Source: Allomyces macrogynus ATCC 38327
Taxonomy: Eukaryota; Blastocladiomycota; Blastocladiomycetes; Blastocladiales; Blastocladiaceae
Assembly (NCBI GenBank): GCA_000151295.1
Contig: GG745330.1
Span: 523,225-587,224 of the forward strand
Direction of reading: 5' to 3'
Length of the DNA: 64,000 nucleotides
Notes under the pieces: model-generated
What the model was told of the DNA's origin: nothing
The model's database searches: none
Seen by the model: only the letters and a program-made list of their open reading frames with translations
Part shown: one piece after another, positions 31,901-42,933 of the stretch
How positions within the stretch are numbered: position 1 is the stretch's first letter
How the letters are laid out: each line of letters opens with the position of its first letter
Position numbers and translations under genes: made by a program

Positions 31901-34900
31901 CGTCACGCAAGAAGATGTTGACGCGTACAACCACGCGCTCGACCGTGCCGTTTTGGTGGAAAAATCGTCTGACGAAGCGCCCGAGCTCTACACGCCCATC
32001 GATTTGTCGGCATCCATGTTGTCGGCTCACTTGTTCCACGTCTCGCAGTTCCCGGCGTTTGCCGCACTGGTCGAGTCGCGGTTCGACTATGTCGCCACGT
32101 TCTTCCCGTCCGAACCAGTCCCATCATTGGTCGACCGTGCCGCCGACGAGACTGAGCAGCAACAAGCTGACGCGCTCGCCGAAGACTTGCACCGCACCAA
32201 GGCGCTGCTGGCCGCGATTTCTCTCGAACCGTCGGGCGCAACGCAGGCCGCCGTCTCGTCGGAAAAGCTACACTCGTTCTTCAACCACCTCGTCGAGTTG
32301 TTTGGCGACCTGAACGACCTGACCGAGTCAGACATTCTCGCCTATTTTGATGCGGTGCGCACGTGCTCCGTGCAAAACGGCGACGGCGAGGACGCCGAGC
32401 TGCTGTTGCTCCTGCACACGACGTTCCCGGCCCGGTTCAGCGACGACATGGTCGCAATCACCAACTCGGACGACGACACGAACTTGCACGAACTCTACCG
32501 CCTGCTCGCCGCGCGGTTCTGGACCGTGCGCAGACTGCTCCTGTCGGTCCGCGCGACCGACCTCGACCAAGGGATCTTGGATTACGAGCGCGCGCTGCTG
32601 CGCACGGTGGTCGTGACCGCGCAGGACGGTTCGCAGACGCTGCACACGGTCGGCACCTTGTCGCCGGCCGCACTGCTCGTGCACGTTCTCCACATGAGCC
32701 ACCGTGCCGTGTATTACCACGCGGTGATGGACCGGTTTGGCGCGCTCTTGACGTTCCTCGAGGACGAGCTCGCGGACGAGACCACTATCAAGGAAATGCA
32801 GGACGTGTCGCTGCTCGAGCCTGCTGCCGACGAGGAGGAGGAAGACGCGGCGTCGGTTGCGTCCTTGACGCCGGTCCTCGCGCCGATTGCGCTCGCGGGG
32901 TTGGGTGCGGGTTTGGGGCTCGGATTGGCAGAGATGACGGGCAGCGACGACGACGATGCCAAGGCCGTCGAACGGGCCGAGGATCAAGTGCCGGCAGCTC
33001 CGTTGTCGCAAATCGACGCGGATCTCGAGCGGGCCGTGGACGCGTTGGCCGAAAGTCCCGCGCACAATGTCACCAAAGGCGCGGCTGAGGACGCTGCGGA
33101 CACCATCGAGGGTGCTGCGGAGGAACCGACTTCTATTCAAGACCAAGTGCCGCTGGCCGAGAACGAGCCGTTGCTTGATACGGTTGAATCGGTTGGTGCG
33201 GTTGAGCAGGAGGCTCAGGACGCCGCAGCTGCTGTCGAGTCGGCAAGCGACGTCTCTGATGATGACGCTGAACCCGCCGACGCGAACGACGCCGTTCGTG
33301 ATGCAAGCCACGAGCAGGAAGCTGAGGCCGAGGATGCGCAAGCACGCGACGCTGTTGCCACCGAGCTGTCGTCCAACGCCGACAACGCCGCTGACGTGAG
33401 CGCTGGGGAGGAGGCCAATGTCGCTGCGACGGAACCGGCTCAAGACCGTGACGCTGCTGTTGAGCCGCTTGCAAAGGGCCAACAGGAGAGCAGTGAGTCG
33501 CCCGAGGACGAGCCAAACATTGTTGATTCGCACGAGGGGGGCGAGTCGGTTGCTGCAGAGTCGGCCGACAAGGAAGTGTCTGTCGGTGCCAAGCCGCAAG
33601 ATGAGGAGGAACCGGCTGTTGCCAAGTCGCCCGTGGAGGAAGAGTCGGTCGCTGCTGAGCCGCAAGTGGAAGCAGAGTCCGCCCAGCCCGCTCTCAGCGC
33701 TGAATCGGCCGACGCCGGTAACGACATTCTCGAAGTGACGGATGCAGCACCGGAACCCGATGTGATCACGATCGAAGAGTCCATGGTTACGTACGAGGTC
33801 CTGTCCGAGTTCCAGTCCAATTTCAACAATGCGGCTCGCCGCGGCTGGTCAAACAAGTGGCCCGTCACCTACGCCAAGTTTGTGCTCGACCTCTCCAAGA
33901 AGCCACGCGCCGACACGGGCGTGGAGCTCGACACGCGGTCGGTTCCGAGCTCGGTCCGGCTCATGGCTACGGTACACGCGTCTATGCCCGACCGTTTTGC
34001 CGACGATCTCGCGGCGCTTGTCGGCGCCGGCCATGTCGATGCCGTCACGGAGACACTGGCGCATGCCGTCTGCGACCCTGAGTGGAGCGACGAGGCCGAT
34101 TTGGCCGAGCAGGACAATGCGCTCGCCGAGTCGGAGCCGACAGGGTCGAGCGAATTCGCAGAGCGGCTGCATGCCCGGTTCGACACGATTCGCGGCATTT
34201 TCGATGCTGCCTTTGTCGAGCCCGACACCAACGTCAAGTATCAGCACGCGCTCGACGAGTCTGCGGTCGTGACAACACCTGATAGTCGCGAGTGCCTCGC
34301 AACCGAGGCGCCGCTGGCCGACGACGTGCTGTTGGCGCACGTGTTCCACACCTCGCAGGCCGATCAGTTCCGCGCGTTCATGACCGATCACTTTGGCGGC
34401 CTGTACGGCTTTTTGCCACACGAGGAGCCCGCCGAGCACGCGCCAGTCGACGTCCCGGTTCCCAAGGAGCCGTCCTCTGAGGAACCGGTTGTCGAGGAAC
34501 CGGATGTCGAGGAGCCGGTTGCCAAGCCCAAGCCCGAGGACCCGGAAACGCGCTTGATAGGCGACGTCATGGTGACGCGCGAGACACTCATGATGGCGCC
34601 TGCACCAGGGTCGGCCAAACCGATCCCTGTCGTTCCGCAAGAAGAGCAACCGCGCGAGCCCGAAAAGTTTTTGGCGCTCGACCCGGACACGCTCGCGGCT
34701 GGCAAGGTCGCTGATCTCGACCGCAATGGTCCAGCAGCTGTGGCCGACTACGCCATTGATCCAGAGCCGTGCCCCGACGCTGGGCAACTACGTGAGCCGC
34801 TGACGAGCAAGATGACGGGGTCACTGGTGGACCGGCACTGGCGTTTGCTGCGCGTGCTTTTGCAAATCGAGACGTTGCATTACCCGGCCCTGCTCGTGCG

Positions 34901-37361
34901 CTCCGAGTCGCGGTACCTCAAGTGGCTCGTGCTACTCGCCGAAACGCACCAGACCGACCTAATCCCGCCGGTCGACGTTGCTCTCATTGCCCACATCCAT
35001 GCGCAATTCCCGGACCAGCTTCGCTTCGACCTCGACGCGCTCTTTGGCCCGGTCAACGCCCAAGCAATTCTCAAGCACTCGATTCTCGCCACCGACCCGA
35101 TTCACTTCCAGCAGGACGTGGAAGCCGAGTCGCAATCCGCTTGGGAGTCGTTCACGGGCGAGCCCTACTTCTATCACCACGCGCGCGCGGCCACCGCGTA
35201 TATGCTCTCGTGCCCGTCGTGTTCGACCATCCAGTCGGTGCCTGAGGGCGACTTGGTGAGTCTGAAGTCGGAGGCATGGCAGCTGCCGTGCCCGGCGTGT
35301 GACACGACGAGTTCGCTCGCTGAACTGCGCAAGGTGAACCGCGGTCTCGCGCCGTTCTCGGTCAACTTTATTCTGCAAACGCCGATTTGGCGTGCGCGCG
35401 TGCGCAAGATCTTGCAGGAGGCCAAGAGACAAGACCCGGCCGATGTTGCGGCGCGGTACCACCACTACGCCTGCCTGGCGACCGAAGTCGCCGGTGGCGA
35501 GCAGCGTGAAGTGTATTCGATTGCCGAGTGCGACCAGGCCGTCGTCATGGGCCACGCGACGCACTTGCTGCTCCCGTCGTGGTACCAAGACGCGGTCGTC
35601 GATTGGTTTGGTCACTGGAACGTCCTGGTCAAGGGCGACGCGCCGGTGCCCATCATTCCGGAACGTAAGCCGCGCCTCTCGAGCGCGTCGGCTGCAGGCT
35701 CACCACCGGCACGGACGCGCACGCTGTCCGTCACGACCACGACCACGGCCATCACGGCAACCCTGGACCCGGCCGCAGTCGAACTCACGCTGCAGCCCGA
35801 GGATATCGTCGCGTACGCCCGGCTTGTGCGGACGCTGCTCAGCTGCCCCGATTTCCCGCTCAACGACGCGCCGCGCAACCCGTACTGGTTCCGTGCCGAA
35901 AAGCGGTACCTTGCGTATCTCTCGGTCATGGAGCACGCAGTTGTCGAGGGCCACGCGCTTCCGCTGCCGCCGCTCGATGTGTTGCTGCTGTGGCTCGTGC
36001 ACTTGATGGACGCGCAGCGGTACATTGAAGACATCATCCGCAATTACGGCGACGCCAAAATGCTCGCGTTTGCATTCCCGCTCGACAAGGTCGACATGTT
36101 CCTATCGATTCACCAAGGGCCCGTGACGGCCGAAGCATGGGCCGGGTTTGTGCCGGCCAGCCACTCGGACTCGTGGACGTCTTTTACGCGCGAGCCGTTT
36201 GTGCTGCCGCACGACCTGCCCGTCACCTACACGGTCGTCTGCCCGTTCTGCCACGAGGAGCAGTCGTGGTCCGAGGAACTCTACGTCGCGATGCGTACCG
36301 GGTCGCAGGTCGTGTTCTGTCGCTGCAACAAGTGGCTCACTCTGCCGATGCTTTCCGCATGGCGACTCGTTGAGGATTTGCGCCGCGCGGGCAAGGGCCA
36401 AGGCCACATTGCTGGCACCCTGTTCAACCTGTCCAAGGGCAAGGTCGACTACCGCATGGCGCACTCTGTGCAGCGGCTGCTCTACTTCACGCTGCCCACG
36501 GCACTGACCGAAGTCTTGGAGACGCCGCTCGTGACGGAACCCGACGTGATCAACCCGTGGAAGGAAATGAACCTGACCGGGCTCGTCCAAGACTATGTGC
36601 GGTCGGCTGTACAGCGCCAGTATGCGGGCAAGCACAAACATAAGGCGTCGGTCATTGCTGCGCAGATTTTGACGAGTTACCAAAACGTGATCACGGTTCT
36701 GTCGGTGGACTTGATCCAGAATGTCGCGTCGTGGGCGGCTCTCACGCGCGACCTCTTGGCATTGAGTCTGCCGCAGACGCAGGATGCGACCATTGTGGCT
36801 CCGGCCATGGTCGACCGCTACATGCGGTACCTGCAGCTCGTCTCGGATTACCGCACTGGCGTCGTGCCCAACACGCAAGAACCGAAGCGCCCGCTGTTCC
36901 CGGCGCCAGATATGCTTCTCGTGCACCACTGCCACCTCTTGTCGGCCGTCGGGTACCAAAAGTACTGCGTCAACCGGTTCGGCAAGCTCCTCGACTACTC
37001 GCGCCTCGACGTCAAGAACGCGCTCGAGCGCGACGCGGATTGGATGAAGAGCGTTTGGACCAATCAGAACCCAGGTACATTTTTCAATTCTCCATCGCCA
37101 TTGCACGAGCTGCCACTCACGACGCACCGTCCTGTAGACTCATTCTGGCCGATTATTGCACCAAGCAAGCAGCGCCTCGTCCGCCTTCCAGGGCGCGCGG
37201 GCGCGGCGGCCGGTACTCCACCCGTCCCGGCCCTGCCCACGAATTCCTCGTCGCTCCCGCCTCGAGTGTCCGGCGAGGAGACGGACACTTCGGTGACCCC
37301 CTCCAAGAAGAAGAAGAAGGGCCTCAAGAAGTTTGTCGGCAAGATTTTCGGCCGCAAGTAG
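25950..37361 (+). CDS. Giant multi-DUF1399 (GRDP-like) protein
   Basis: Exons 25950-25970, 26051-26434 and 26505-37361 give up to 3,753 residues. A 63-nt stop-free stretch (37075-37137, gtac..gtag) is probably a further intron. The protein is built from many diverged DUF1399 units of the glycine-rich-domain-protein family: an aromatic helix (RYLKWLTWLA), a PPxDVxLxWxxH helix (PPPDVLAMWYTH) and a YxxDLxxLFG end. Clear units start near residues 190, 666, 1021, 1291, 2934, 3265 and 3571, with weaker ones near 1580, 1822 and 2586. Five units continue into WxxFTGxPY and a Cys-pair module. An Ala/Asp/Glu-rich linker (about 2245-2560) separates the halves, and the C-terminus is basic (KKKKKGLKKFVGKIFGRK). 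Plant GRDPs affect stress and growth; the biochemical role is unknown. Fungal relatives are usually far shorter. Confidence 0.88.
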
Positions 37362-37996
37362 ACCATTTGCTGTATCATTGTCTTCTTTTTTTTTGTTGCA
37401 GTGCCGATTTGTTTTTCGCCTCCCCACTGGCCAATTTTGCGTTCCAAGATGCCGGTGTTGATTTGTTGTTTCCCCCATTGCTCTTCACGCCATCCGTTCT
37501 CTCAATATCATCAAATCTTTGAACTGGGACTCGCATTCCGTTTTTGTCGCGCCTCGTCGACACCATGCCGTTGCACCACCAAGGATATTTAAGTGGACTG
37601 CTGGACAAGATTGGAGGCAGCAAAACTGTCTGCGTCAATAACGGCAAGGCAATGACCTAAACGATCCAAGCACTTGTCCGGAAGACGTGAATCACTTGCT
37701 GGCCGCAAAATGTAATCTCCACGCCGGCGCCGGTCACGGCCATCGGACCAACACTTTCTTTCAACGCCCGCAAATGTGATCAACCACGCCAAGGAGCGCT
37801 CTGTCCAAATCAGGGTCCGGATATCAACAATTTCAGGTCGCCAACCGGTTCACGGCCCCACTGGTTGTGGGAAATTGGCTCGGCCACTTCATTGGACCGC
37901 GGACTGTTGCGCCCAGAGCCGAGCGCGATACTCGTCCGCAATTGTCCCGCAATTCATGCGCGAAGATAACCAGGGTCGGTCCGCTATGACATGTAG
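37362..37996. promoter_or_regulatory. Intergenic region, probably with the unlocated 5' exon of ZW10
   Basis: About 630 bp, less GC-rich than the coding DNA. It holds the 3' flank of the giant gene (tctttttttttgttg at 37383) and a TATA-like atatttaag near 37586. The first exon of the ZW10-like gene should lie in the right part. A segment near 37805-37838 translates as RVRISTIS, like the N-terminal coiled coil of ZW10, but I cannot join it in frame. Confidence 0.35.
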
Positions 37997-40477
37997 ACGG
38001 CGCTGCAGCAAGTGATCAACAGGTATTTCAGCATCGACGCGACAGGCTGATCACGACCAAGCGTCAATGGCGCTGACCAGCGTGTACCTCGTTCGAATAG
38101 CTGGCACCACGAATACCTCGATTTTTTCAAACCCGTCGCGATCACCGAGCGGGATATTGGTATGGTCCAAGAGCAGCTCAGCAAGGTAATTGCACAACAG
38201 CCCGACCACCTCGTCGAGGAGGCCGAGCAGCTCCGGCTGGAGTATGATCTCTTGAAAGTGGCCTGGACGGTACGTTGGACCGCATGTCAGTTTCCAACGC
38301 ATTCCTTCAACTGACTGTTCTCCCTCTTTGCCGCACATTTCTAGGTGATTCAAGCTATCATGGACGTCGAGGTCATGTTTGACGGTGAAGCTATCGTTTC
38401 TTTCGCGTCCTTGGTTCACGAAATGGTGCAGCTCCGGCATCCTTTTTTTCCCGCTCTTTGAACGGCTGTGAAGTGACTAAGTGGGGACTTGTGTAGGTCG
38501 AAGGAAGCGACATCTTTGCCAAGGAGGACCACAAGCTCGATCCGACGATGGTCGACCTCTTGGCTGCCCGCATCGATCTGTTTCGCACCAAGCTGTCGCA
38601 GCGGCTTGGCGACTTGGCCGTGCACGCCTTCTCGGTCACCGTCACCCCGACCGGCTAGCGCATTGAGCGATCGATTCAGTTCCGTCGCGTGGTCCCGTCG
38701 AACCCATTCTCTTCGTTCATCCCCGGCGACATGGCACCCGCGCAAGTTCCGGTTATCGAGGTCCTGAACGCCCTCGAAATTGCGCAGGAACTCGAGCCTG
38801 CCGTTAATCACTTTGTCGGCATCGTATTTGACCAGGTCGTGGCGCCGCTGCTCCGGTGCGACGGCATCGTCGACCTGAAGACGATGGTCGAGGCAGAGAC
38901 GGCGACGCTCACGCCTGAACTCGATCCGCAAGCGCCTGTGGTCCCCACAGGCGATCCAGCCATTTTGTCGCGGCCGTTCGAGCACGTGGCGGCGGTTGCG
39001 CGGTTCATCCAGGCGCAGCTGTTCGACGTGTTCGAGACCGACGGCCACGGTCAGTCCTCGTCGGTGGCCAAATTCCGCGGTGCCTTCCGTGCCGCATGGA
39101 GCGCGCGCGCCGTGCCGCTTCTCATCACGGCGGTGCTCGACCAGATTCCCGAGGACCGCGCCGCGCTCGATGCGTACCTGGAAGTCGTCGGCGACGAGGT
39201 CGCGGGGCTCGAAAATACGCTGGCCGACTGCCGACTCGCGAGCACCGACGACTTTGGTATTCGGCTCGCCGACGTCATGTCCTTGATTTTGCCGTCGTTC
39301 ACGCGCAAGCGGCGTGCGGGGCTCTTGCGGTCTGTCCAGACAGTGCTCGCGTCGCGCGAGCAAAACGTGGTGCGCGCGCAATCGAACCCGGGCATCGCGT
39401 TTGGACCCGAAAGCAAGAATAGCGGTGCCGCCGCGGCCAACGCGGGGTCCAAATCCGGTGGCAAGGAGGGCGTGGAGGGCGGCGACTTGGGCATCCAGTT
39501 CCCGGACTGCTTGGTCACGGTGCAGACGCAGACGCTCCTGGACATGCTGCACGAAATCATCCAGCGTGCTTCGCCGTCGCCGCAGCCTGTGTCGCAGTCT
39601 GGGTCGGTCGCGATTCACGAGCTGCGGCGCAATGTAATGGAGCTCGACCGCGATCCGCTCGCTATTATCGAGGCGTTTGATAGCGTGCGCGATCTGATCC
39701 GGCTCTGGCATGCCAAGACCTCGGCGCAGTGGGTTGCTCCAAGCCATGATAGTACGTTCGTGTTCTCGCGACCACTCGTGTGTTTTGGAGTGCTAACCAA
39801 TGGACAACTGTTTCACGGCGCAGACGATTCAATACGAGGAGATTCACCACCGACTCGGTCGATTGCCGCGCCTGGACGAGGCCCTGGACGCGCAGCACGT
39901 CGAGTCGACGCGCCGGCTCCTCCGCGGGATCATGCAGCACTTTCGCGATCTCGAGGTGGCGTGGAAGGTACGACACGACATGCCTGCTTTCGCGCCGCGC
40001 TTGCTTGACATGACCCAACTGACGATACGACATGCCGTTTGTTAGTCGTGTCTCCCAAACGACGTGTATCTGCGAATCATTGGCTACTTGCTCGATTCGT
40101 GCTACACTGCGCTCACGTCACGGGTTCTTGCCATGCCGACCATCAACAAATCGACTGGCAACTCGCTGCGGTTCCTGCTGGTCGAGTGCAGCAAGGTCAA
40201 CGCGCTTTTCCACGTTGCGACAGCATCACCGTCGAAATCGACGCCCGCGTCCAGGTCCAGCGGCACCGCCGCTCCGCTTCCGGCCTTTGGTGCCGTGAGT
40301 GCCGTTGGCGGGCCGTCGGCGCTCGTTGCGCGGCACTGCCCAAAGCACAAGCGCTTGACCGAGCTCGTGTCGTTCCTGTCGCTGCTCAGTCGAGACCAAG
40401 CGACCCAAGCTATGTCCAAGTTCCGCGAGTTTTCAGGGGACGAGCTGATGCAGTTGATTGAGCATCGTCAATTTTGA
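37997..40477 (+). CDS. ZW10: ZW10-like subunit of the Dsl1/NRZ tether (5' end not located)
   Basis: ZW10/Dsl1 belongs to the ER tether for COPI vesicles and, in animals, to the RZZ kinetochore complex. Exons seen: 37997-38022, 38101-38269, 38345-38425, from 38497, up to about 39730, about 39823-39967, and 40046-40477. Recognition rests on weak but ordered similarity: HHEYLDFFKPVAITERDIG, PVIEVLNALEIAQELEPAVN, FDSVRDLIRLWHAKTSAQW, LPNDVYLRIIGYLLDSCYTAL, and a C-terminus LVSFLSLL..FSGDELMQLIEH. Two junctions are unresolved. The frame meets TAG at 38656 and resumes at CGCATTGAG one frame over, which would need a 24- or 39-nt intron or a base error. The donor before 39823 is ambiguous. The start codon is not identified. 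Confidence 0.7.
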
Positions 40478-40678
40478 TTGGTTCTGCATTTTTCTTACGG
40501 GGCAAGACTCTTAAATTACCCCCCTTTGTTCATTCAGCACGGCTGACGTGCTTGTCGAGCATGGCTCGCCGTCGCACAGGCTTCTCTCTGGGAATCAGTG
40601 TGATTGATGCACGGCAGGGAAAACTTGAACGACACCGCCGGCTTTATTATGCACGCACACACGCCTCGCACTCCCCCT

Positions 40679-42591
40679 TCACTCGTCGTCACTGTCGTCA
40701 ATGTACTCGTCACTCTTGGGCGTCTTGGCGGCCTTGCCCTCGGCCCCCTTGGCGCGCTTCTTGGCCGGCGCGGACTTACCTTCGGACCCGCGTTTCCGCT
40801 TGGATGACGCGGCCTCCTCCTCGTCATTGTCGCTGCCCTCGCTCGAGTAATCCGAGTTGAACTCTTCCTCAACGTCCGAGTCCGACTCGGCGACAAAGTC
40901 CTCGTCGGGCGACTCATCATCATCGTCGTCAGCGCCGCCCGCCGACGCCGGCGCGGCCTTGGACCGCGCCCCCCGCGTCCGGGAACCACCGTCCTCGTCG
41001 TCATCATCGTCATCGTCATCGAGGTCGCCGAGGTACGCCGGCAACCGCGTTTCCTCGGCGAGCTCGTTCTTTACGCGAATCTTCTTGGCGCGCAGGTACT
41101 CTTCGAGCGGCGCGTGTTCTTCACGGCCAATGTTCGACAGCGGCACGTCGCCGCCCGACCGCAACGTCACGACCATATCGATCGTGCGCGACGACGCGCC
41201 GGCAAGGGCGACACGCGAGAAGGTGACGTGGGCGATGTCGGCGTGCGCGACGAGCGTCGGCGGCTTGGGGACAAAGAGAACCGATTTTTCGAGCAGGTAG
41301 AGGTGGCCCTCGTTGGCCTTGAGCGAGCACTTGATCGCGGCGAGACCCGTCGACGGCATGGTGATGTCCTTGGGCGGGACCGTGATCTTCTTGTTGGTGA
41401 GCCCGTGGAAGATGTTGGAGACGACTTCCCAGGTCAGGCCGTCGTAGGCGCGCATGAGCCGGCCCTCGAACCGTTGCGCGACGGCGGGGCTGTTATCGTG
41501 GGGGACAATGGAAAGCGTCAGTTCGCCAGTCGCTCTCCTCGACACTGAACGGAAATAGAGTGGCAGAGCGTACTCGTCGAGGTTGACGTCGACGCTCATC
41601 TCCTCCTCGCGCACAAACTGCAGCACGAGGAACGGGTACCGCGTCTGACCCTGGCGCAGCGGCGGGTCGAGGCCAATGACAAAGTAGGAGTGCAGGTCGT
41701 CGGGCTTGGGCAGCAAAAACAGCTTGGTGATTGTCCCGTAATTGACCTTGTAGTCGTAGGACTTGCCGCGCAGCCGCAAAAACTCTGGGAACATGTCGAC
41801 ATTGTACCGGCCACGTGGCGTGAGGAACGGCAGTTCCTTGAACGCGACGAGATGATCGCCCTTGTCGACTCCGACCTCGGCCTTGGCCTTGATGGCCTCG
41901 CACAAAAACTCGGCCGCCGACTGCGTGGCGGCGCCGTCATTCTCGCCCTCGCCCTCAACGTCAACCCCGTCCTCGTTCTCGGACGGCGCCATGCCCGGTA
42001 CGTGCAGGCGGCACTCGACGAGCTGGTCTTCGCGCACGCCGCGCGGCAAATCGCCCGTGACGCACTCGAGCGTGACCTCGTTCTTGCCCGAGTTGACGTT
42101 GGCGATTTCCGAGTAGGGCAGTTCAAACAGCGGTTTTTGCGCGACGCGGAACACGATTTGCGAGGGTTGCAGCTCCGTCGACCCCCAGTTCCAGCCCTTG
42201 AGCGAGAGTTCCGTGTGCTCAAGCGGCAGGTGGTAGTGCGTGCGCAGCGCATCGCGCAGCTCGTCGTGCCGGTCGCGCGCAAAGTTGGCAAACTTCATGA
42301 CGGTGCCGTCCTTGAGGTAGAGCCGCAGCTGGTACTGGCGTGCCGAACGCAGCCAAGTCGCGCGCTTCAGGTCGTCGGCCTTGACCGTGACGATTTCACC
42401 GGCCGACGATTTCCACCCGAGACCTTGTGCGGCAAAGCGCAGGCGGCCCTCGGTCGCCTAGATTGTTGGTATATCACAGCGCGATGGGTCAGCTTGACCG
42501 CGAGACGGGTCCAGACAAGCGGTTGGGCGCCGAGACGCACCGAATCGCGGGCGCCGGCGTAGTGGATGCGGTCAAACTCTTGCACGCTCAT
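40679..42591 (-). CDS. POB3: FACT histone chaperone subunit Pob3 (SSRP1 without HMG box)
   Basis: FACT (Spt16-Pob3) loosens and rebuilds nucleosomes during transcription and replication. Exons 42591-42541 and 42457-40679 (83-nt intron) give 609 residues. The first exon MSVQEFDRIHYAGARDS joins ATEGRLRFAAQGLGWKSS, the family N-terminus. Then follow the SSRP1 domain (ELSLKGWNWGSTEL), the central tandem-PH module (FLTPRGRYNVDMFPEFLRLRG, KLFLLPKPDDLHSYFVIGLD, RQGQTRYPFLVLQF, SLKANEGHLYLLEKSVLFVPKPP) and a long acidic tail. The C-terminus is Lys/Asp-rich (DEYIDDSDDE) with no HMG box, as in fungal Pob3. It is divergent from condensin Ycg1. Confidence 0.95.
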
Positions 42592-42933
42592 GATGGCGGG
42601 GTGGCGAGACGCGAGCAGAGCGTCGGGGAAGGTGCTGCGGGTAGGAGCGGACCACGCCGCGGTGTTGGTCGTGCCCACTTGCAACGGTGGTGTTGTCGTC
42701 GCGGCCGCCTTGACGGCAGCGCGGTGAGTCGAGCAGGCCGGAGCAGGCCGCGCCCAGGCCTTGATCGAGCCACGTGAGTGGGACGTGGTGCAGGATGCGC
42801 AACCTGGCAGCTCTCTGCAGCTCGTCGCCGTGTCGTCGACGCTGTGCTCGTGCGCGACCGGCAATTTCCCGGGTCCGCCGTCGCCGACTCTGATCCACGA
42901 CTTGCTGCATCCACCGACGACGGCGCCGCAACC
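42592..42933. promoter_or_regulatory. Shared promoter region, POB3 and YCG1
   Basis: A 342-bp gap between the divergent start codons of two chromatin genes. Long open frames cross it on both strands but have no family match. No TATA box is evident. Confidence 0.45.

Noticed and set aside
32328..33665. 445-codon minus-strand frame inside the giant gene
   Set aside because: Antisense to the acidic linker; absence of stops follows from codon bias in GC-rich Asp/Glu/Ala-coding DNA.
36102..37127. 341-codon minus-strand frame near the 3' end of the giant gene
   Set aside because: Antisense shadow of well-conserved DUF1399 units.
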